Source: Sphingomonas sp. 32-62-10
GTDB lineage: Bacteria > Pseudomonadota > Alphaproteobacteria > Sphingomonadales > Sphingomonadaceae
Assembly (NCBI GenBank): GCA_002280555.1
Contig: NCEE01000028.1
Span: forward strand, 1 to 64,000
DNA length: 64,000 nt
Reading direction: 5' to 3'
Below the pieces are notes generated by a model. It had not been told where the DNA came from and did no database searches. It saw only the letters and a program-made list of their open reading frames with translations. The position numbers were made by a program, and so were the translations under genes. Below, in pieces: positions 17,981-27,342 of the stretch. The number at the start of each line of letters is the position of its first letter. Position 1 is the first letter of the stretch.

Positions 17981-18087
17981 CGCTATTTGATTTCCTACGT
18001 TTTTAGTAGGAATATAGCGGTGTGACGCAGGGGAAGCTCCCTCGACACCACAAACTCGGCCCGGCAGGTGCTGCCGGGCCAATTTTT
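17981..18087 (+). ncRNA. Candidate small RNA: three hairpins ending in an intrinsic terminator
   Basis: Three consecutive stems lie in a 107-base stretch without a credible gene. The first is CGCTAT...ATAGCG enclosing TTCCTAC/GTAGGAA (17981-18019). The second is GGTGT/ACACC enclosing AGGG/CCCT (18018-18049). The third is a perfect 10 bp stem GGCCCGGCAG/CTGCCGGGCC (18058-18080) followed by AATTTTT. The third would end a plus-strand transcript exactly at the 3' end of the opposing flavoprotein gene. A lipoprotein terminator upstream means it needs its own promoter or read-through. The family was not recognised. Confidence 0.5.
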
Positions 18088-19304
18088 CACGCCCGCCCGC
18101 TCGCTAACGCCATGCCGGCCGCATGGCCGCTCGCCCAGGCCCATTGGAAGTTATAGCCGCCCAGCCACCCGGTAACGTCGACCGCCTCGCCGATGGCATA
18201 CAGCCCCGGTACGGTCCGCGCGGCCATGGTCTGCGATGACAAGCCATCGGTGGCGATGCCGCCCACAGTCACTTCGGCCTTTGCAAAGCCTTCGCTGCCA
18301 TTGGGCACGAATTGCCAGTTGCGGAGCCGCGCACTGGCTTCACTCAGCAGCCGATCGGGCACGTTGGCCAGCTCGCCCGCGGCCCCGATCCGCTCCGCCA
18401 GCACCTCGGCCAGCCTGCCCGGCAATGCTGAACCGATCATGCTGCGAAGCGTCGATCGCGGCTGCGCGCGCTTGGCGTTGACGAGCCAGTCGAGCGCCTG
18501 CCCGGGCAGAAAATCAATGCCGATCGGCTGGCCATGCCGCCAATAGCTGGAGATTTGCAGGATGGCCGGGCCGGACAGGCCACGGTGCGTGAACAGCGCC
18601 GCCTCTCGGAAGGCCGCATTGCCGCACCGCGCGACGACCTCGGTCGCGACGCCGGATAGCGATTGGAACAGGGCTTCATCTGCCCCCAGCGTCAGCGGCA
18701 CCAGCGCCGGGCGCGGCTCGACGACTTTCAGGCCGAACTGGCGGGCGAGATCATAGGCAAAGCCGGTTGCGCCCATCTTGGGGATCGACGGCCCGCCGGT
18801 GGCGATCACGAGCGCGGGCGCCGTTTCGGTCCGGCTACCGAATTGCACCTGAAATTGGCCGTCGGCATGCGCCACCGCGCGGATCGGCTCGCCAAGCGCG
18901 AGATCGACCTGACCGCGCCCGCATTCGTCGAGCAGCAGGTTGACGATCTGTTTCGCCGAGCCATCGCAGAACAGCTGGCCGAGCGTCTTTTCATGCCAGG
19001 CAATGCCATGCGCATCGACCAGGGCGATGAAATCGGCGGGGGTGTAGCGGCTGAGCGCCGATTTGGCGAAATGCGGGTTGGCCGACAGGAACCGATCGGG
19101 CGCGGTGCCCGTGTTGGTGAAATTGCACCGCCCACCGCCTGAGATCAGGATCTTCTTGCCCGGTGCATCGGCGTGATCGATCACGAGCACGCGTCGTCCG
19201 CGCTGCCCGGCGACCTGCGCGCAGAAGAGCCCGGCGGCACCCGCGCCCAGGATGACGACGTCGTACGGCAGGGACGTTTTTATTCGACGCTTCCCGAAAA
19301 CCAC
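18087..19304 (-). CDS. HI0933/BaiN-type FAD-dependent oxidoreductase
   Basis: The 405-residue flavoprotein has the FAD-binding GxGxxG motif (VVILGAGAAGLFCAQVAG) and the family signature ISGGGRCNFTNT. The C-terminal segment VTGWLGGYNFQWAWASGHAAG resembles YhiN-type proteins. Substrate and pathway are unknown for most members. The likely start is GTG 19304, which overlaps the end of the cytochrome b561 gene by 25 bases and suggests coupling. No clear ribosome binding site is visible, so the start is uncertain. Confidence 0.88.
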   Translation of the reverse strand: MVFGKRRIKTSLPYDVVILGAGAAGLFCAQVAGQRGRRVLVIDHADAPGKKILISGGGRCNFTNTGTAPDRFLSANPHFAKSALSRYTPADFIALVDAHGIAWHEKTLGQLFCDGSAKQIVNLLLDECGRGQVDLALGEPIRAVAHADGQFQVQFGSRTETAPALVIATGGPSIPKMGATGFAYDLARQFGLKVVEPRPALVPLTLGADEALFQSLSGVATEVVARCGNAAFREAALFTHRGLSGPAILQISSYWRHGQPIGIDFLPGQALDWLVNAKRAQPRSTLRSMIGSALPGRLAEVLAERIGAAGELANVPDRLLSEASARLRNWQFVPNGSEGFAKAEVTVGGIATDGLSSQTMAARTVPGLYAIGEAVDVTGWLGGYNFQWAWASGHAAGMALASGRA

Positions 19305-19852
19305 ATGCGCTGCAACTCGCGCTGCTTGTCGAAATACTGATGCTTCAGCGCGCCGGCGATGTGCAGGAACACCAGCGCGTACAGCACGAACGCGATATAT
19401 TCATGCGCTTCGCCAAAGCTGTCATGGATCGCCTTCTTGGTCGCCGGGTCCATCGCCATGATGAAGCCGATGCGCGGCCATTCGAACGCGCCGAACAGGA
19501 ACATCGGGTTTTCCGCTGCCTTGTCCCATGCCGAATCCATGATCCAGCCGGTCAGCGGCATGGCGAAGATGATGGCATAAAGCAGGAAATGGGTGAAGTG
19601 GCTCAGCTGCACTTCCCACTTCTGATAACCGCTGTGCAGCGCCGGTGGACGGTGCGTCAGCCGCCACAACAGCCGCATGATGGCAAGGCCAAGCACCGTG
19701 ATGCCCACCGATTTGTGCAAGTTAATCGCGGGGCGTACAGATTCATCGGGGTAATATTCCCAGGTCAGCGCCAGGAACACGTTCAGGACGATGCCGATCG
19801 CGACAAGCCAGTGGAGCGAGATCGCAAGGCTGGTATAGCGGCGTTCATCCAT
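19280..19852 (-). CDS. Cytochrome b561
   Basis: The 190-residue integral membrane protein has four helices. Histidines are placed for two b hemes (SISLHWL-like LAISLHWLVA, INLHKSVG, SHFTHFLLY, FLHIAGALKH). It passes electrons from the quinol pool to periplasmic acceptors such as superoxide in the E. coli CybB type. It is expressed ahead of the HI0933-type flavoprotein and divergent from the glycosyltransferase. Confidence 0.9.
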   Translation of the reverse strand: MDERRYTSLAISLHWLVAIGIVLNVFLALTWEYYPDESVRPAINLHKSVGITVLGLAIMRLLWRLTHRPPALHSGYQKWEVQLSHFTHFLLYAIIFAMPLTGWIMDSAWDKAAENPMFLFGAFEWPRIGFIMAMDPATKKAIHDSFGEAHEYIAFVLYALVFLHIAGALKHQYFDKQRELQRMWFSGSVE

Positions 19853-19958
19853 GCAGAATTCCTACTCTATATTGCACTGCGGCACTAGCCGATCGTGGCC
19901 ATCGACCTTAGCTGGTTGCAAGCCTGTGTTCATCACAAATCGGAAAAAGTAGCGGCGC

Positions 19959-21407
19959 ATGACCCCAATGAGCCAAACGCTCGTCGCGCAATCGCCGCGA
20001 CTGACGCCCAGACCTGTGCCGTTCGCCAGCTATGCGATCATGGGATCGGTGGTGCTGTTGTTTATCGCGCTGGTTGCACAGACTTTTTTCCGCACCGGGC
20101 TGGCAAGTTGGTCGGTCGGGCTCGTGTACATCGCTTATGACACGGCGCTACTGATATTCACCGCCAGCAAGACGCATCGATTGGCGCAGCCGATATCAGA
20201 GACCCTATCGATTGCGCGACCTGGGCAGGCGCGGCCCAGCCTTGGCGTCATCATCGCGGCGCACAATGAAGCCCGTGTACTCGGCATCACGATCGACACG
20301 CTGACCGCGCAGAGCGATCCGCCCGATCTGATCCTGATCGCTGATGATGGATCGAGCGACGATACGCCTGCTGAACTGATGCGACTTTATGGGCTGGCGA
20401 TGCCGGCGCTGGACTCGATCAGCGATCCCGCTCTGAATTTGCCAACGTTGCGGTGGTTGCGCGTGCCCCATGGCGGCAAGGCACGTGCGTTGAACGCGGC
20501 GATCCAGCAGATCGATACCGATGTGGTGCTGACGGTGGATGCCGATACACTGCTCGATCCCGGCGCACTGGCGGCGATGCGGAGCGCATTTGCGGAAGAG
20601 CCCGAACTGGTCGCTGCCACCGGCGTGCTGACCCCGATTTGCGGCCCAACGTTATCCGGACGCATTTTCCAGTGGTTCCAGACCTATGAATATGTCCGCA
20701 ACTTCCTGTCGCGCTATGCGTGGATGCGCGTCGACAGCTTGTTGCTGATATCAGGCGCATTCGCCGCGTTCCGCCGCGACGCGCTAATCACGGTCGGCGG
20801 CTTTGATCCGGCGTGCATGGTCGAGGATTATGAGCTGATCCACCGGCTCCACCGCCATGCCGCCGATCAGGGGCTCGGCTGGACGATCCGGGTAATCGGC
20901 GCGGCCACCGCACGCACAGATGCGCCCGCGTCGCTGATGGCATTTCTGCGTCAGCGTCGCCGCTGGTTCGGCGGCTATCTCCAGACGCAATATTGGAATC
21001 GCGACATGATCGGCAATCCGCATTTCGGGTCTCTTGGCACGGCTCAGATGCCGGTCAAGACGCTTGATACGGTGCAGCCAATCTACGGAATCGCGGCGTT
21101 CATCATTCTGATCACGCTGGTGGTGACGGGCAATTTCACGCTCGCCTGGCCGATCCTGGTGGTGATGATCGTCAAGATCATCTTTGATCTTGCGTATCAC
21201 CTCTGGTCGCTGCGGCTCTACGCGCGCTGGACCGGGCAGGCCGAGGGGCTGGGGATGGGCTGGGCCATTCTTGCCGCGATCCTTGAGCCCTTCACCTTCC
21301 AGCTGCTCCGTCATATCGGCGCGACCTGGGGATGGTACAGTTTCCTCACCGGGCGAGAGACATGGGGCCGCCAGCGCCGCACCGCCATCGAGGGAGCAGG
21401 GCGCTAA
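19959..21407 (+). CDS. Membrane glycosyltransferase, family 2
   Basis: The 482-residue protein has N-terminal hydrophobic helices (about residues 25-65) and a GT-A domain. The domain motifs are IADDGSSDDT, VDADTLLDP, MVEDYEL and the processive-type QxxRW-like RQRRRWFGGYL. Several C-terminal helices follow. This layout fits enzymes that polymerise and export a beta-linked polysaccharide such as PgaC. No partner genes are nearby, so the product is unknown. It is divergent from cytochrome b561 and convergent with mntH. Confidence 0.87.
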   Translation: MTPMSQTLVAQSPRLTPRPVPFASYAIMGSVVLLFIALVAQTFFRTGLASWSVGLVYIAYDTALLIFTASKTHRLAQPISETLSIARPGQARPSLGVIIAAHNEARVLGITIDTLTAQSDPPDLILIADDGSSDDTPAELMRLYGLAMPALDSISDPALNLPTLRWLRVPHGGKARALNAAIQQIDTDVVLTVDADTLLDPGALAAMRSAFAEEPELVAATGVLTPICGPTLSGRIFQWFQTYEYVRNFLSRYAWMRVDSLLLISGAFAAFRRDALITVGGFDPACMVEDYELIHRLHRHAADQGLGWTIRVIGAATARTDAPASLMAFLRQRRRWFGGYLQTQYWNRDMIGNPHFGSLGTAQMPVKTLDTVQPIYGIAAFIILITLVVTGNFTLAWPILVVMIVKIIFDLAYHLWSLRLYARWTGQAEGLGMGWAILAAILEPFTFQLLRHIGATWGWYSFLTGRETWGRQRRTAIEGAGR

Positions 21408-21440
21408 ACCTATTCGATTAGGTTGACTTATCTTCCACCA

Positions 21441-21509
21441 CCGTTCGCCCTGAGCGAAGTCGAAGGGCAGGCGTAGCGCTTGGGCTTCGACTTCGCTCAG
21501 CCCGAACGG
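21441..21509. repeat. Palindromic repeat, family A, copy 1
   Basis: Arms CCGTTCGCCCTGAGCGAAGT and ACTTCGCTCAGCCCGAACGG form a 69 bp REP-like palindrome between the convergent ends of the glycosyltransferase and mntH. Related copies lie at 22924, 24453 and 27373. Confidence 0.9.
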
Positions 21510-21533
21510 GTTAATGCATGAATGACGTCGCCA

Positions 21534-22889
21534 TCATAGGAAACTCGCCAGTAGCGTGACGTTCAGCGTGATGATCACCCCCGTCACCCCCCAGGCCGCC
21601 CATTTCACCCAGGGCGCATTGGCGAAATTGCCCATCACCGTCCGGTCGCTGGTAAAGGCGACGAGTGGGACGACCGCGAAGGGCAATTGTAGGCTCAGGA
21701 TCACCTGGCTCAGCACGAGCAGGTCGGTCGCACCGCGATCGCCCATCAACCCCACGACGATGACGGCAGGGATGATCGCGAGCATCCGCGTGGCCATGCG
21801 GCGCAGCCAGATCGGGATTTTGAGATCGAGAAACCCCTCCGCCACGATCTGTCCGGCCAGCGTGCCCGTGACCGTCGAATTCTGCCCCGCCGCGAGCAGC
21901 GCCACCGCGAACACGACGCTGGCCGCCCCCGCGCCAAGCGTGGGACTGAGCAATTCATAGGCGCGGCCGATTTCCGCCACATCGGTGCGCCCGGTGACGT
22001 GAAACGCCGACGCTGCAAGGATCAGGATCGCCGCGTTGATGAACAGCGCGAGGCCCAGCGCGACGCTGCTGTCGATTGTCGCGAGCCGGATCGCGTGGCG
22101 CTTGCCGGCATCGTCGGTGTCGAACGCGCGTGTCTGAACGATCGAGGAATGCAGATAAAGGTTATGCGGCATCACCGTCGCGCCGAGAATGCCGATCGCG
22201 ATATAGAGCATCGCCGGATTGGTGATGATCTTCGTCGTCGGCACCAGGCCGCCCGCGATTGCTCTCAGATCGGGTTGGGCGATCCATAGTTCATAGGCAA
22301 AACAGCCTGCGATGACGATCAAGAGCGTGACGATGAACGCTTCGAGCAGGCGGAACCCGTATTGCTGGAGCGTCAGGATCAGCAGCACATCGAACGCGGT
22401 GATGGCAACCCCGGCGATCAGCGGCAGCCCGAACAGCAATTGCAGCGCGATCGCGGTGCCGAGCACTTCGGCCAGATCGCAGGCAATGATTGCGATCTCG
22501 CACAACACCCAGAGCAGCAGGCCGACGGGGCGCGAATAACGCGCGCGGCACGCCTGGGCGAGATCCAGCCCAGCCGCGATCCCGAGCTTTGCGGCGAGCG
22601 CCTGGAGCAGCATCGCCATCAGATTGGAGATCAGGATTACCGACAGCAATGTATAGCCGAACGCCGATCCCCCGGCGATATCGGTCGCCCAATTGCCGGG
22701 GTCCATATAACCGACCGCGACCAGATAGCCCGGCCCGCTGAACGCGAACATCCGCCGCCACCAGACCGCGCCCTTGGGCACGCCCACGGTTCGATAGCTT
22801 TCGCTCAACGTCACCCGGCGTGCGATGGGCTCTTCGTGCCGATGCGCGATACCGCCGAAATCGCCGTCAAAGGGTGGGGGTGGGGCCAT
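21534..22889 (-). CDS. mntH: Nramp-type divalent metal transporter (Mn2+)
   Basis: The 451-residue protein has about 11 membrane helices with the Nramp metal-site motifs: DPGNWATD in helix 1 and MPHNLYLHSS in helix 6. It imports Mn2+ (or Fe2+) with protons. The leading 45 residues are cytoplasmic and contain ESYRTVGVPKG, common in alphaproteobacterial members. The upstream region holds a REP-like palindrome, and no Fur or MntR site was identified by eye. Confidence 0.93.
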   Translation of the reverse strand: MAPPPPFDGDFGGIAHRHEEPIARRVTLSESYRTVGVPKGAVWWRRMFAFSGPGYLVAVGYMDPGNWATDIAGGSAFGYTLLSVILISNLMAMLLQALAAKLGIAAGLDLAQACRARYSRPVGLLLWVLCEIAIIACDLAEVLGTAIALQLLFGLPLIAGVAITAFDVLLILTLQQYGFRLLEAFIVTLLIVIAGCFAYELWIAQPDLRAIAGGLVPTTKIITNPAMLYIAIGILGATVMPHNLYLHSSIVQTRAFDTDDAGKRHAIRLATIDSSVALGLALFINAAILILAASAFHVTGRTDVAEIGRAYELLSPTLGAGAASVVFAVALLAAGQNSTVTGTLAGQIVAEGFLDLKIPIWLRRMATRMLAIIPAVIVVGLMGDRGATDLLVLSQVILSLQLPFAVVPLVAFTSDRTVMGNFANAPWVKWAAWGVTGVIITLNVTLLASFL

Positions 22890-22923
22890 TCATGTTCCTA
22901 GGTCTTCGAGCATTTAATCTGCA

Positions 22924-22993
22924 CCGCTCGTGCTGAGCGAAGTCGAAGCACATGGCGATGCGCGTAGCCTTCGACTTCGCTCAGGCCAAACGG
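22924..22993. repeat. Palindromic repeat, family A, copy 2
   Basis: CTGAGCGAAGTCGAAGCA and the opposing CCTTCGACTTCGCTCAGG arms, 70 bp, lie between mntH and mtnP, with variant tips compared with copy 1. Confidence 0.88.
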
Positions 22994-23087
22994 AAGTGGT
23001 ACAAGGTGCCGCTTTTCGCGCTAGACCCGGTAATGACCGGCACGTCCAACGACATTTGCCGATCAGCCTGAACGATCGGCCCGGCGA

Positions 23088-23960
23088 TCAGTGCCCGTTC
23101 ACCCGCGCAAGGATCGCGTCGAGCTTGGCCAGCAGTGCGGGGTCGCGCTTGGCTGGATCGGTCATCAACGCGAAATCGAGCACGGTATCGATGGGTGAGG
23201 GGGTGCGCTCGGCGGGGAGCGACGCGATCAGCGCGCTGACCGTCTTGCGGGCGGTATCGCCATTTTTGTGCATCTGCTCGATCACTTCGGCAACGTCGAC
23301 CGCGGCCTCGCTTTCGCGCCAGCAATCATAATCGGTGACCATGCCGATCAGCGCATAGGGTAGTTCGGCCTCGCGTGCCAACTTCGCCTCGGGCATCGCG
23401 GTCATGCCGATCACATCGGCGCCCCATTGGCGGTAGAGCAGGCTTTCGGCACGGCTGGAGAATTGCGGCCCCTCCATGGCGAGATAGGTCGCGCCGAGCG
23501 TTACCTTGCCGCCAGCGGTTGTCACGGCTTGCGCTGCCAGGGAAGAAAGACGCGGGCATACCGGGTCTGCCATCGATACATGGCCGACCAGCCCGGTGGT
23601 GAAGAAGCTCGACGGGCGCGCGACGGTGCGATCGATGAACTGATCGACCACCACGAAGCGCCCCGGCTCCAGCTCCTCGCGCAGGCTGCCGATCGACGAA
23701 ATGGCGAGAATATCGGTGCATCCGGCGCGCTTCAGCGCATCGATATTGGCGCGCGCGTTGAGCTCGCTTGGCGAAATGCGGTGCCCCCGGCCGTGGCGCG
23801 GCAGGAACACCAGGTTCACATCGCCCAATTGCCCGAACAGCAATTGATCCGATGGATCGCCCCAAGGTGTCGACACATCGCGCCATTCGGCATTGGCCAG
23901 ACCATCGATCGCGTAGAGGCCTGATCCGCCGATGATCCCGATCGTCCATTTCCCGTTCAT
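23088..23960 (-). CDS. mtnP: S-methyl-5'-thioadenosine phosphorylase
   Basis: It splits methylthioadenosine with phosphate in the methionine salvage route. The 290-residue product starts MNGKWTIGIIGGSGLY and has the phosphate site LPRHGRGHRISPSE. The base-site sequences are MEGPQFSSRAES and VIGMTAMPEAKLAREAELPY, followed by MVTDYDCW. The start at 23960 was chosen because the fold begins there. The longer frame would overlap the divergent DUF2147 gene. GAAAGG lies upstream. Confidence 0.93.
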   Translation of the reverse strand: MNGKWTIGIIGGSGLYAIDGLANAEWRDVSTPWGDPSDQLLFGQLGDVNLVFLPRHGRGHRISPSELNARANIDALKRAGCTDILAISSIGSLREELEPGRFVVVDQFIDRTVARPSSFFTTGLVGHVSMADPVCPRLSSLAAQAVTTAGGKVTLGATYLAMEGPQFSSRAESLLYRQWGADVIGMTAMPEAKLAREAELPYALIGMVTDYDCWRESEAAVDVAEVIEQMHKNGDTARKTVSALIASLPAERTPSPIDTVLDFALMTDPAKRDPALLAKLDAILARVNGH

Positions 23961-24014
23961 CACTTGCCTTTCATGGGGTAGGCCGCGCCCAGTTTGCCAA
24001 AGGATTAGCCGTTC

Positions 24015-24422
24015 ATGCGATTCGCGATTGCTCTTGCCGCCCTCAGCTTGCCCGCCGCCGCTCATGCCGCCACGCCGATCACGGGGCAATGGCTGACCGT
24101 CGATGGCAAGGCGATTGTCACGATCGCTGAATGTGGAAACGGCGTATGCGGGCGCGTGACCAAGGTGCTGAAACCCAACCCCAAAGGCCCGACCACCGAT
24201 TTCCGCAACCCCGATCCGTCAAAGCGCAACCGCCCGATCGAAGGCTTGCAAATCCTCGCCAATTTTACCGATGGCGGGAAGGACTGGCAGGGTAAAATAT
24301 ACAGCCCCGAAGCGGGCAAGGAATATAAATCTTACCTGACGCGCAAGGCCGATGGCCGACTGCAAGTGAAGGGGTGTATTGCGTTTTTCTGCCAGACGCA
24401 GGTGTGGATGCCGGTGAAGTAA
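24015..24422 (+). CDS. Secreted DUF2147 protein
   Basis: The 135-residue protein has a signal peptide (MRFAIALAALSLPAAAHA) and a DUF2147 domain. The domain contains ITGQWLTVDGKAIVTI, GVCGRVTKV and the closing GCIAFFCQTQVWMPV with paired cysteines. DUF2147 proteins are small periplasmic beta-rich proteins of unknown role. It is divergent from mtnP by 54 bases. Confidence 0.85.
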   Translation: MRFAIALAALSLPAAAHAATPITGQWLTVDGKAIVTIAECGNGVCGRVTKVLKPNPKGPTTDFRNPDPSKRNRPIEGLQILANFTDGGKDWQGKIYSPEAGKEYKSYLTRKADGRLQVKGCIAFFCQTQVWMPVK

Positions 24423-24452
24423 AGATCTTGGTGCCGAATCAAACCACCACAC

Positions 24453-24521
24453 CCGTTCGCCCTGAGCGAAGTCGAAGGGCAAGCGCTACGCAGGGGCTTC
24501 GACTTCGCTCAGCCCAAACGG
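24453..24521. repeat. Palindromic repeat, family A, copy 3
   Basis: A 69 bp element with arms CCGTTCGCCCTGAGCGAAGT and ACTTCGCTCAGCCCAAACGG lies between the convergent DUF2147 and glycosylase genes. It is nearly identical to copy 1. Confidence 0.9.
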
Positions 24522-24554
24522 ATCGGTCGATTCCGCCGTTTTGGTGAGCAGTCC

Positions 24555-25178
24555 TCAAACCACCGCCATATCCACCTTGTAATGATGCCACGCCATGATC
24601 GCTGCCGCGCCCCGGTGCGGACGCCACGGCTCAGCGATCAGCCGGATGGCCTTTTCTGTCGGTCGGGTGTCGAGGCCCATGATCCGCCCGATTTCGATCT
24701 GCACGGCCAGGTCGCCCGCTGGCCAGATGTCGCATCGACCTTCTGCAAACAGCAGGTAGATTTCGGCAGACCAGCGACCAATGCCTTTCACACTGACAAG
24801 CGCGGCGATCGCTGCCTCGTCGTCGTCGGGCAGGTGTTGCAGGTCTAGGCGACCGCTCGTGACTTCCTCGGCCAGACTTTTGGCATAGCTGGCCTTTTGG
24901 CGGGACATGCCGGCGGCACGCAGCACATCGTCACTGGCATGGGCAAGGCTGTCGGGCACGTTCAGATCGCCCAGTTCCGACTCCAGTTTGCGCCAGACCG
25001 ACTGCGCCGCGGCGACGCTCACCTGCTGGCCAATGATCGTGCGGAGCAGCGTGCCATAGCCGCGATCACGAATGCGCGGTTCGGGATAGCCGGCCCGTTC
25101 GACCGCGCGGGCCATAGCGGGTTCGATCGCCGCCAGCGCATCGAGCGCCTCGGTCAGTTGCGTGGCGGTCAGGCCCAT
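24555..25178 (-). CDS. DNA-3-methyladenine glycosylase II (AlkA-like)
   Basis: The 207-residue HhH-GPD protein has RTIIGQQVSVAAAQSVWRKL, the hairpin-helix-hairpin VKGIGRWSAEIYLLF and the catalytic Asp in WPAGDLAVQ. It lacks the extra N-terminal domain of E. coli AlkA, as in many short bacterial members. It removes alkylated bases from DNA. The ATG at 25178 has AAGGAAAC upstream. It is divergent from the ferredoxin. Confidence 0.88.
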   Translation of the reverse strand: MGLTATQLTEALDALAAIEPAMARAVERAGYPEPRIRDRGYGTLLRTIIGQQVSVAAAQSVWRKLESELGDLNVPDSLAHASDDVLRAAGMSRQKASYAKSLAEEVTSGRLDLQHLPDDDEAAIAALVSVKGIGRWSAEIYLLFAEGRCDIWPAGDLAVQIEIGRIMGLDTRPTEKAIRLIAEPWRPHRGAAAIMAWHHYKVDMAVV

Positions 25179-25247
25179 CGAGTGTTTCCTTGAAATCGCA
25201 CGCTCAAGGCGGCAAGGCGGCGCAACACACGCCTTTTGGAGGATCGA

Positions 25248-25565
25248 ATGCCGCAGCTTACCGTCGTCATGCGTAATGGGGAAGAACGGACGATCACGGG
25301 CGAAGCCGGCCTGTCGGTGATGGAAGTGATCCGCGATGCGGGCATCGATGAAATCCTGGCCTTGTGCGGCGGTTGTGCCAGCTGTGCGACCTGCCATGTC
25401 CATGTCGACCCGGAATTTGCGGCCAAACTGCCAAAGATGGGCCCCGACGAAGACGATCTGCTCGACAGCACGTCAGACCGCGACGCCAATTCCCGACTGT
25501 CGTGCCAGATTCCGTTCACGAACGACTTGGATGGCCTGCGCGTGACGGTGGCCGCGGAGGATTAA
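25248..25565 (+). CDS. 2Fe-2S ferredoxin (adrenodoxin type)
   Basis: The 105-residue ferredoxin has cysteines C-x5-C-x2-C (ALCGGCASCATCHVHV) and a final Cys in RLSCQIPF. It is of the vertebrate/adrenodoxin type that serves Fe-S assembly or P450 and oxygenase systems in Alphaproteobacteria. GGAGG lies six bases before ATG 25248, which decides the start over the upstream TTG. No oxygenase is adjacent, so the partner is unknown. Confidence 0.92.
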   Translation: MPQLTVVMRNGEERTITGEAGLSVMEVIRDAGIDEILALCGGCASCATCHVHVDPEFAAKLPKMGPDEDDLLDSTSDRDANSRLSCQIPFTNDLDGLRVTVAAED

Positions 25566-25605
25566 AGGGGGGCTGCTAAACTCTAGGCCCGATCATGTCT
25601 CACCC

Positions 25606-25670
25606 CTTTCGTCCTGAGCGGCTGGCTTGGCAGGAAGTCTGAGAGTTCAACCGTTACTCTGGGCGAACGG
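25606..25670. repeat. Degenerate family A palindrome
   Basis: CTTTCGTCCTGAGCGGCTGG followed by CTTGGCAGGAAGTCTGAG and a closing GGGCGAACGG match parts of the compound copy at 27373. The arms no longer pair well, so it looks like a decayed copy between the ferredoxin and the amidase. Confidence 0.55.
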
Positions 25671-25755
25671 GTACACCGCAAAAAAGGGCGCATGCGGGGG
25701 GCTTGCACCCCGCCCTTGTCCCGTTACGTTTGCGTCAACGTCTTTGGGGAAATTC

Positions 25756-27342
25756 ATGCGCCACCATCTTCTGCCGCTCACCGCCGCCTTGCTTGCTATC
25801 GCCACCCCCTCCGTCGCGCAAACGGCGCCCAAGGTCGAAGAAGCCTCGATCGCCGATCTGAAGGCGATGATCGCCAGCGGGGCGGCTACCAGCGAGATTA
25901 TCACCCAGGCCTATCTCGCCCGGATTGCGGCGATGGACCGCAGCGGGCCGACGCTGCGCTCGGTGATCGCCACCAACCCCGATGCGCTGGCGCAGGCGCG
26001 GGCGGCCGATACGCGCCGCAAAGCGGGCAAGGCGCTCGGTCCGCTTGATGGCGTACCGGTGCTGGTGAAGGACAATATCGAGACCAAGGACCCGATCGCG
26101 ACGACGGCGGGCAGTCTCGCGTTGAAGGACAATGTCACGCTGCGCGATGCGCCGATGGTCGCGGCCCTGCGCAAGGGCGGCGCGGTGATCCTGGGCAAAA
26201 CCAACCTGTCCGAATGGGCTAATATCCGCTCGAACAATTCGATCAGCGGGTGGAGCGCCGTTGGGGGCCAGGTGCGCAATCCCTATGCGCTTGATCGCAC
26301 GCCTTGTGGTTCCTCCAGCGGTACCGGCGCGTCGATCGCCGCGAGCTTTGCGGCGGTCGGCATCGGCACGGAGACCGACGGATCGGTCGTCTGCCCGTCC
26401 TCGATCAACGGGCTGGTCGGGCTGAAGCCGACGATCGGGCTGGTCAGCCGCACGCATGTCGTGCCGATCAGCCATAGCCAGGATACGCCGGGGCCGATGG
26501 CGCGCAGTGTTACCGATGCGGCGATTCTATTCTCGGCGATGATCGCCAGCGACCCCGCCGATGCGGTGACCAAGGATGCCGATAAGTATAAGCGCGATTA
26601 TGCCGCCGGGCTGGCGAATGCGTCGCTGAAGGGCGTGCGGATCGCCGTGCGGCGGCCGACCATGGGGGCTGATCTCGCCAAGGCATTCGATGCGGCGCTG
26701 GCGGTGCTGAAGGCGCAGGGCGCGGTGCTGGTGGATGTCGAGATGCCCAAGCTCGACGGGCTCGGCGCGGCCGAGTTTGCAGTGCTGCTGAGCGAGCTAA
26801 AGGGCGATCTCAATGCCTATCTCGCGACCACCCCCGCTGCCGTGAAGACGCGTACGCTGAAGGAGGTAATGGCCTTCAACGTGGCGAATGCGGCGACGGA
26901 AATGCCCTATTTCGCGCAGGAAACTTTTGAGGCGGCGGAAAAGACGCGCGGGCTCGATGATCCGGAGTATCTGGGCGCGCGGGCGAAATCGAAGCGGCTT
27001 GCCGGGGTGGAGGGCATCGACGCGATGCTCGCCAAGGCGAATGCGCAGATCCTGGTCGAACCGAGCTACGGCCCCGGCTGGTTGATCGACGGCGTCTATG
27101 GCGACCAGTATAACGGCCCCTCATCAAGCGAGCTGCCCGCCGTGTCGGGGTATCCCAACCTGACCGTGCCGATGGGGCTGGTGCGTGGGCTGCCGGTCGG
27201 GCTGTCGTTCATCGGTACAGCGTATAGCGAGGGCACGCTGCTCGGCGCGGGTTATGTTTACGAACAGGCAAGCAAGGCGCGCGTCGCGCCACGCTATCTG
27301 CCGACGGCGGATGTCGGGCCGGGGATGGATGGGGTGCGGTAG
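25756..27342 (+). CDS. Secreted amidase-signature enzyme
   Basis: The 528-residue product has a signal peptide (LLPLTAALLAIATPSVAQ) and an amidase-signature domain with the Ser-cisSer-Lys triad. The triad consists of Lys in VLVKDNIETK, the GSSSGTGASIAA loop and the nucleophile region ETDGSVVCPSS. Export is unusual among GatA-like proteins and suggests a periplasmic amide or peptide amide substrate. The start at 25756 was picked for the signal peptide. The open frame reaches further up without coding support. Confidence 0.9.
   Translation: MRHHLLPLTAALLAIATPSVAQTAPKVEEASIADLKAMIASGAATSEIITQAYLARIAAMDRSGPTLRSVIATNPDALAQARAADTRRKAGKALGPLDGVPVLVKDNIETKDPIATTAGSLALKDNVTLRDAPMVAALRKGGAVILGKTNLSEWANIRSNNSISGWSAVGGQVRNPYALDRTPCGSSSGTGASIAASFAAVGIGTETDGSVVCPSSINGLVGLKPTIGLVSRTHVVPISHSQDTPGPMARSVTDAAILFSAMIASDPADAVTKDADKYKRDYAAGLANASLKGVRIAVRRPTMGADLAKAFDAALAVLKAQGAVLVDVEMPKLDGLGAAEFAVLLSELKGDLNAYLATTPAAVKTRTLKEVMAFNVANAATEMPYFAQETFEAAEKTRGLDDPEYLGARAKSKRLAGVEGIDAMLAKANAQILVEPSYGPGWLIDGVYGDQYNGPSSSELPAVSGYPNLTVPMGLVRGLPVGLSFIGTAYSEGTLLGAGYVYEQASKARVAPRYLPTADVGPGMDGVR

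Noticed and set aside
17785..18006. 73-codon frame between the lipoprotein and the flavoprotein
   Set aside because: It spans the lipoprotein terminator and hairpins and has no ribosome site, so a structured RNA explains the stretch better.
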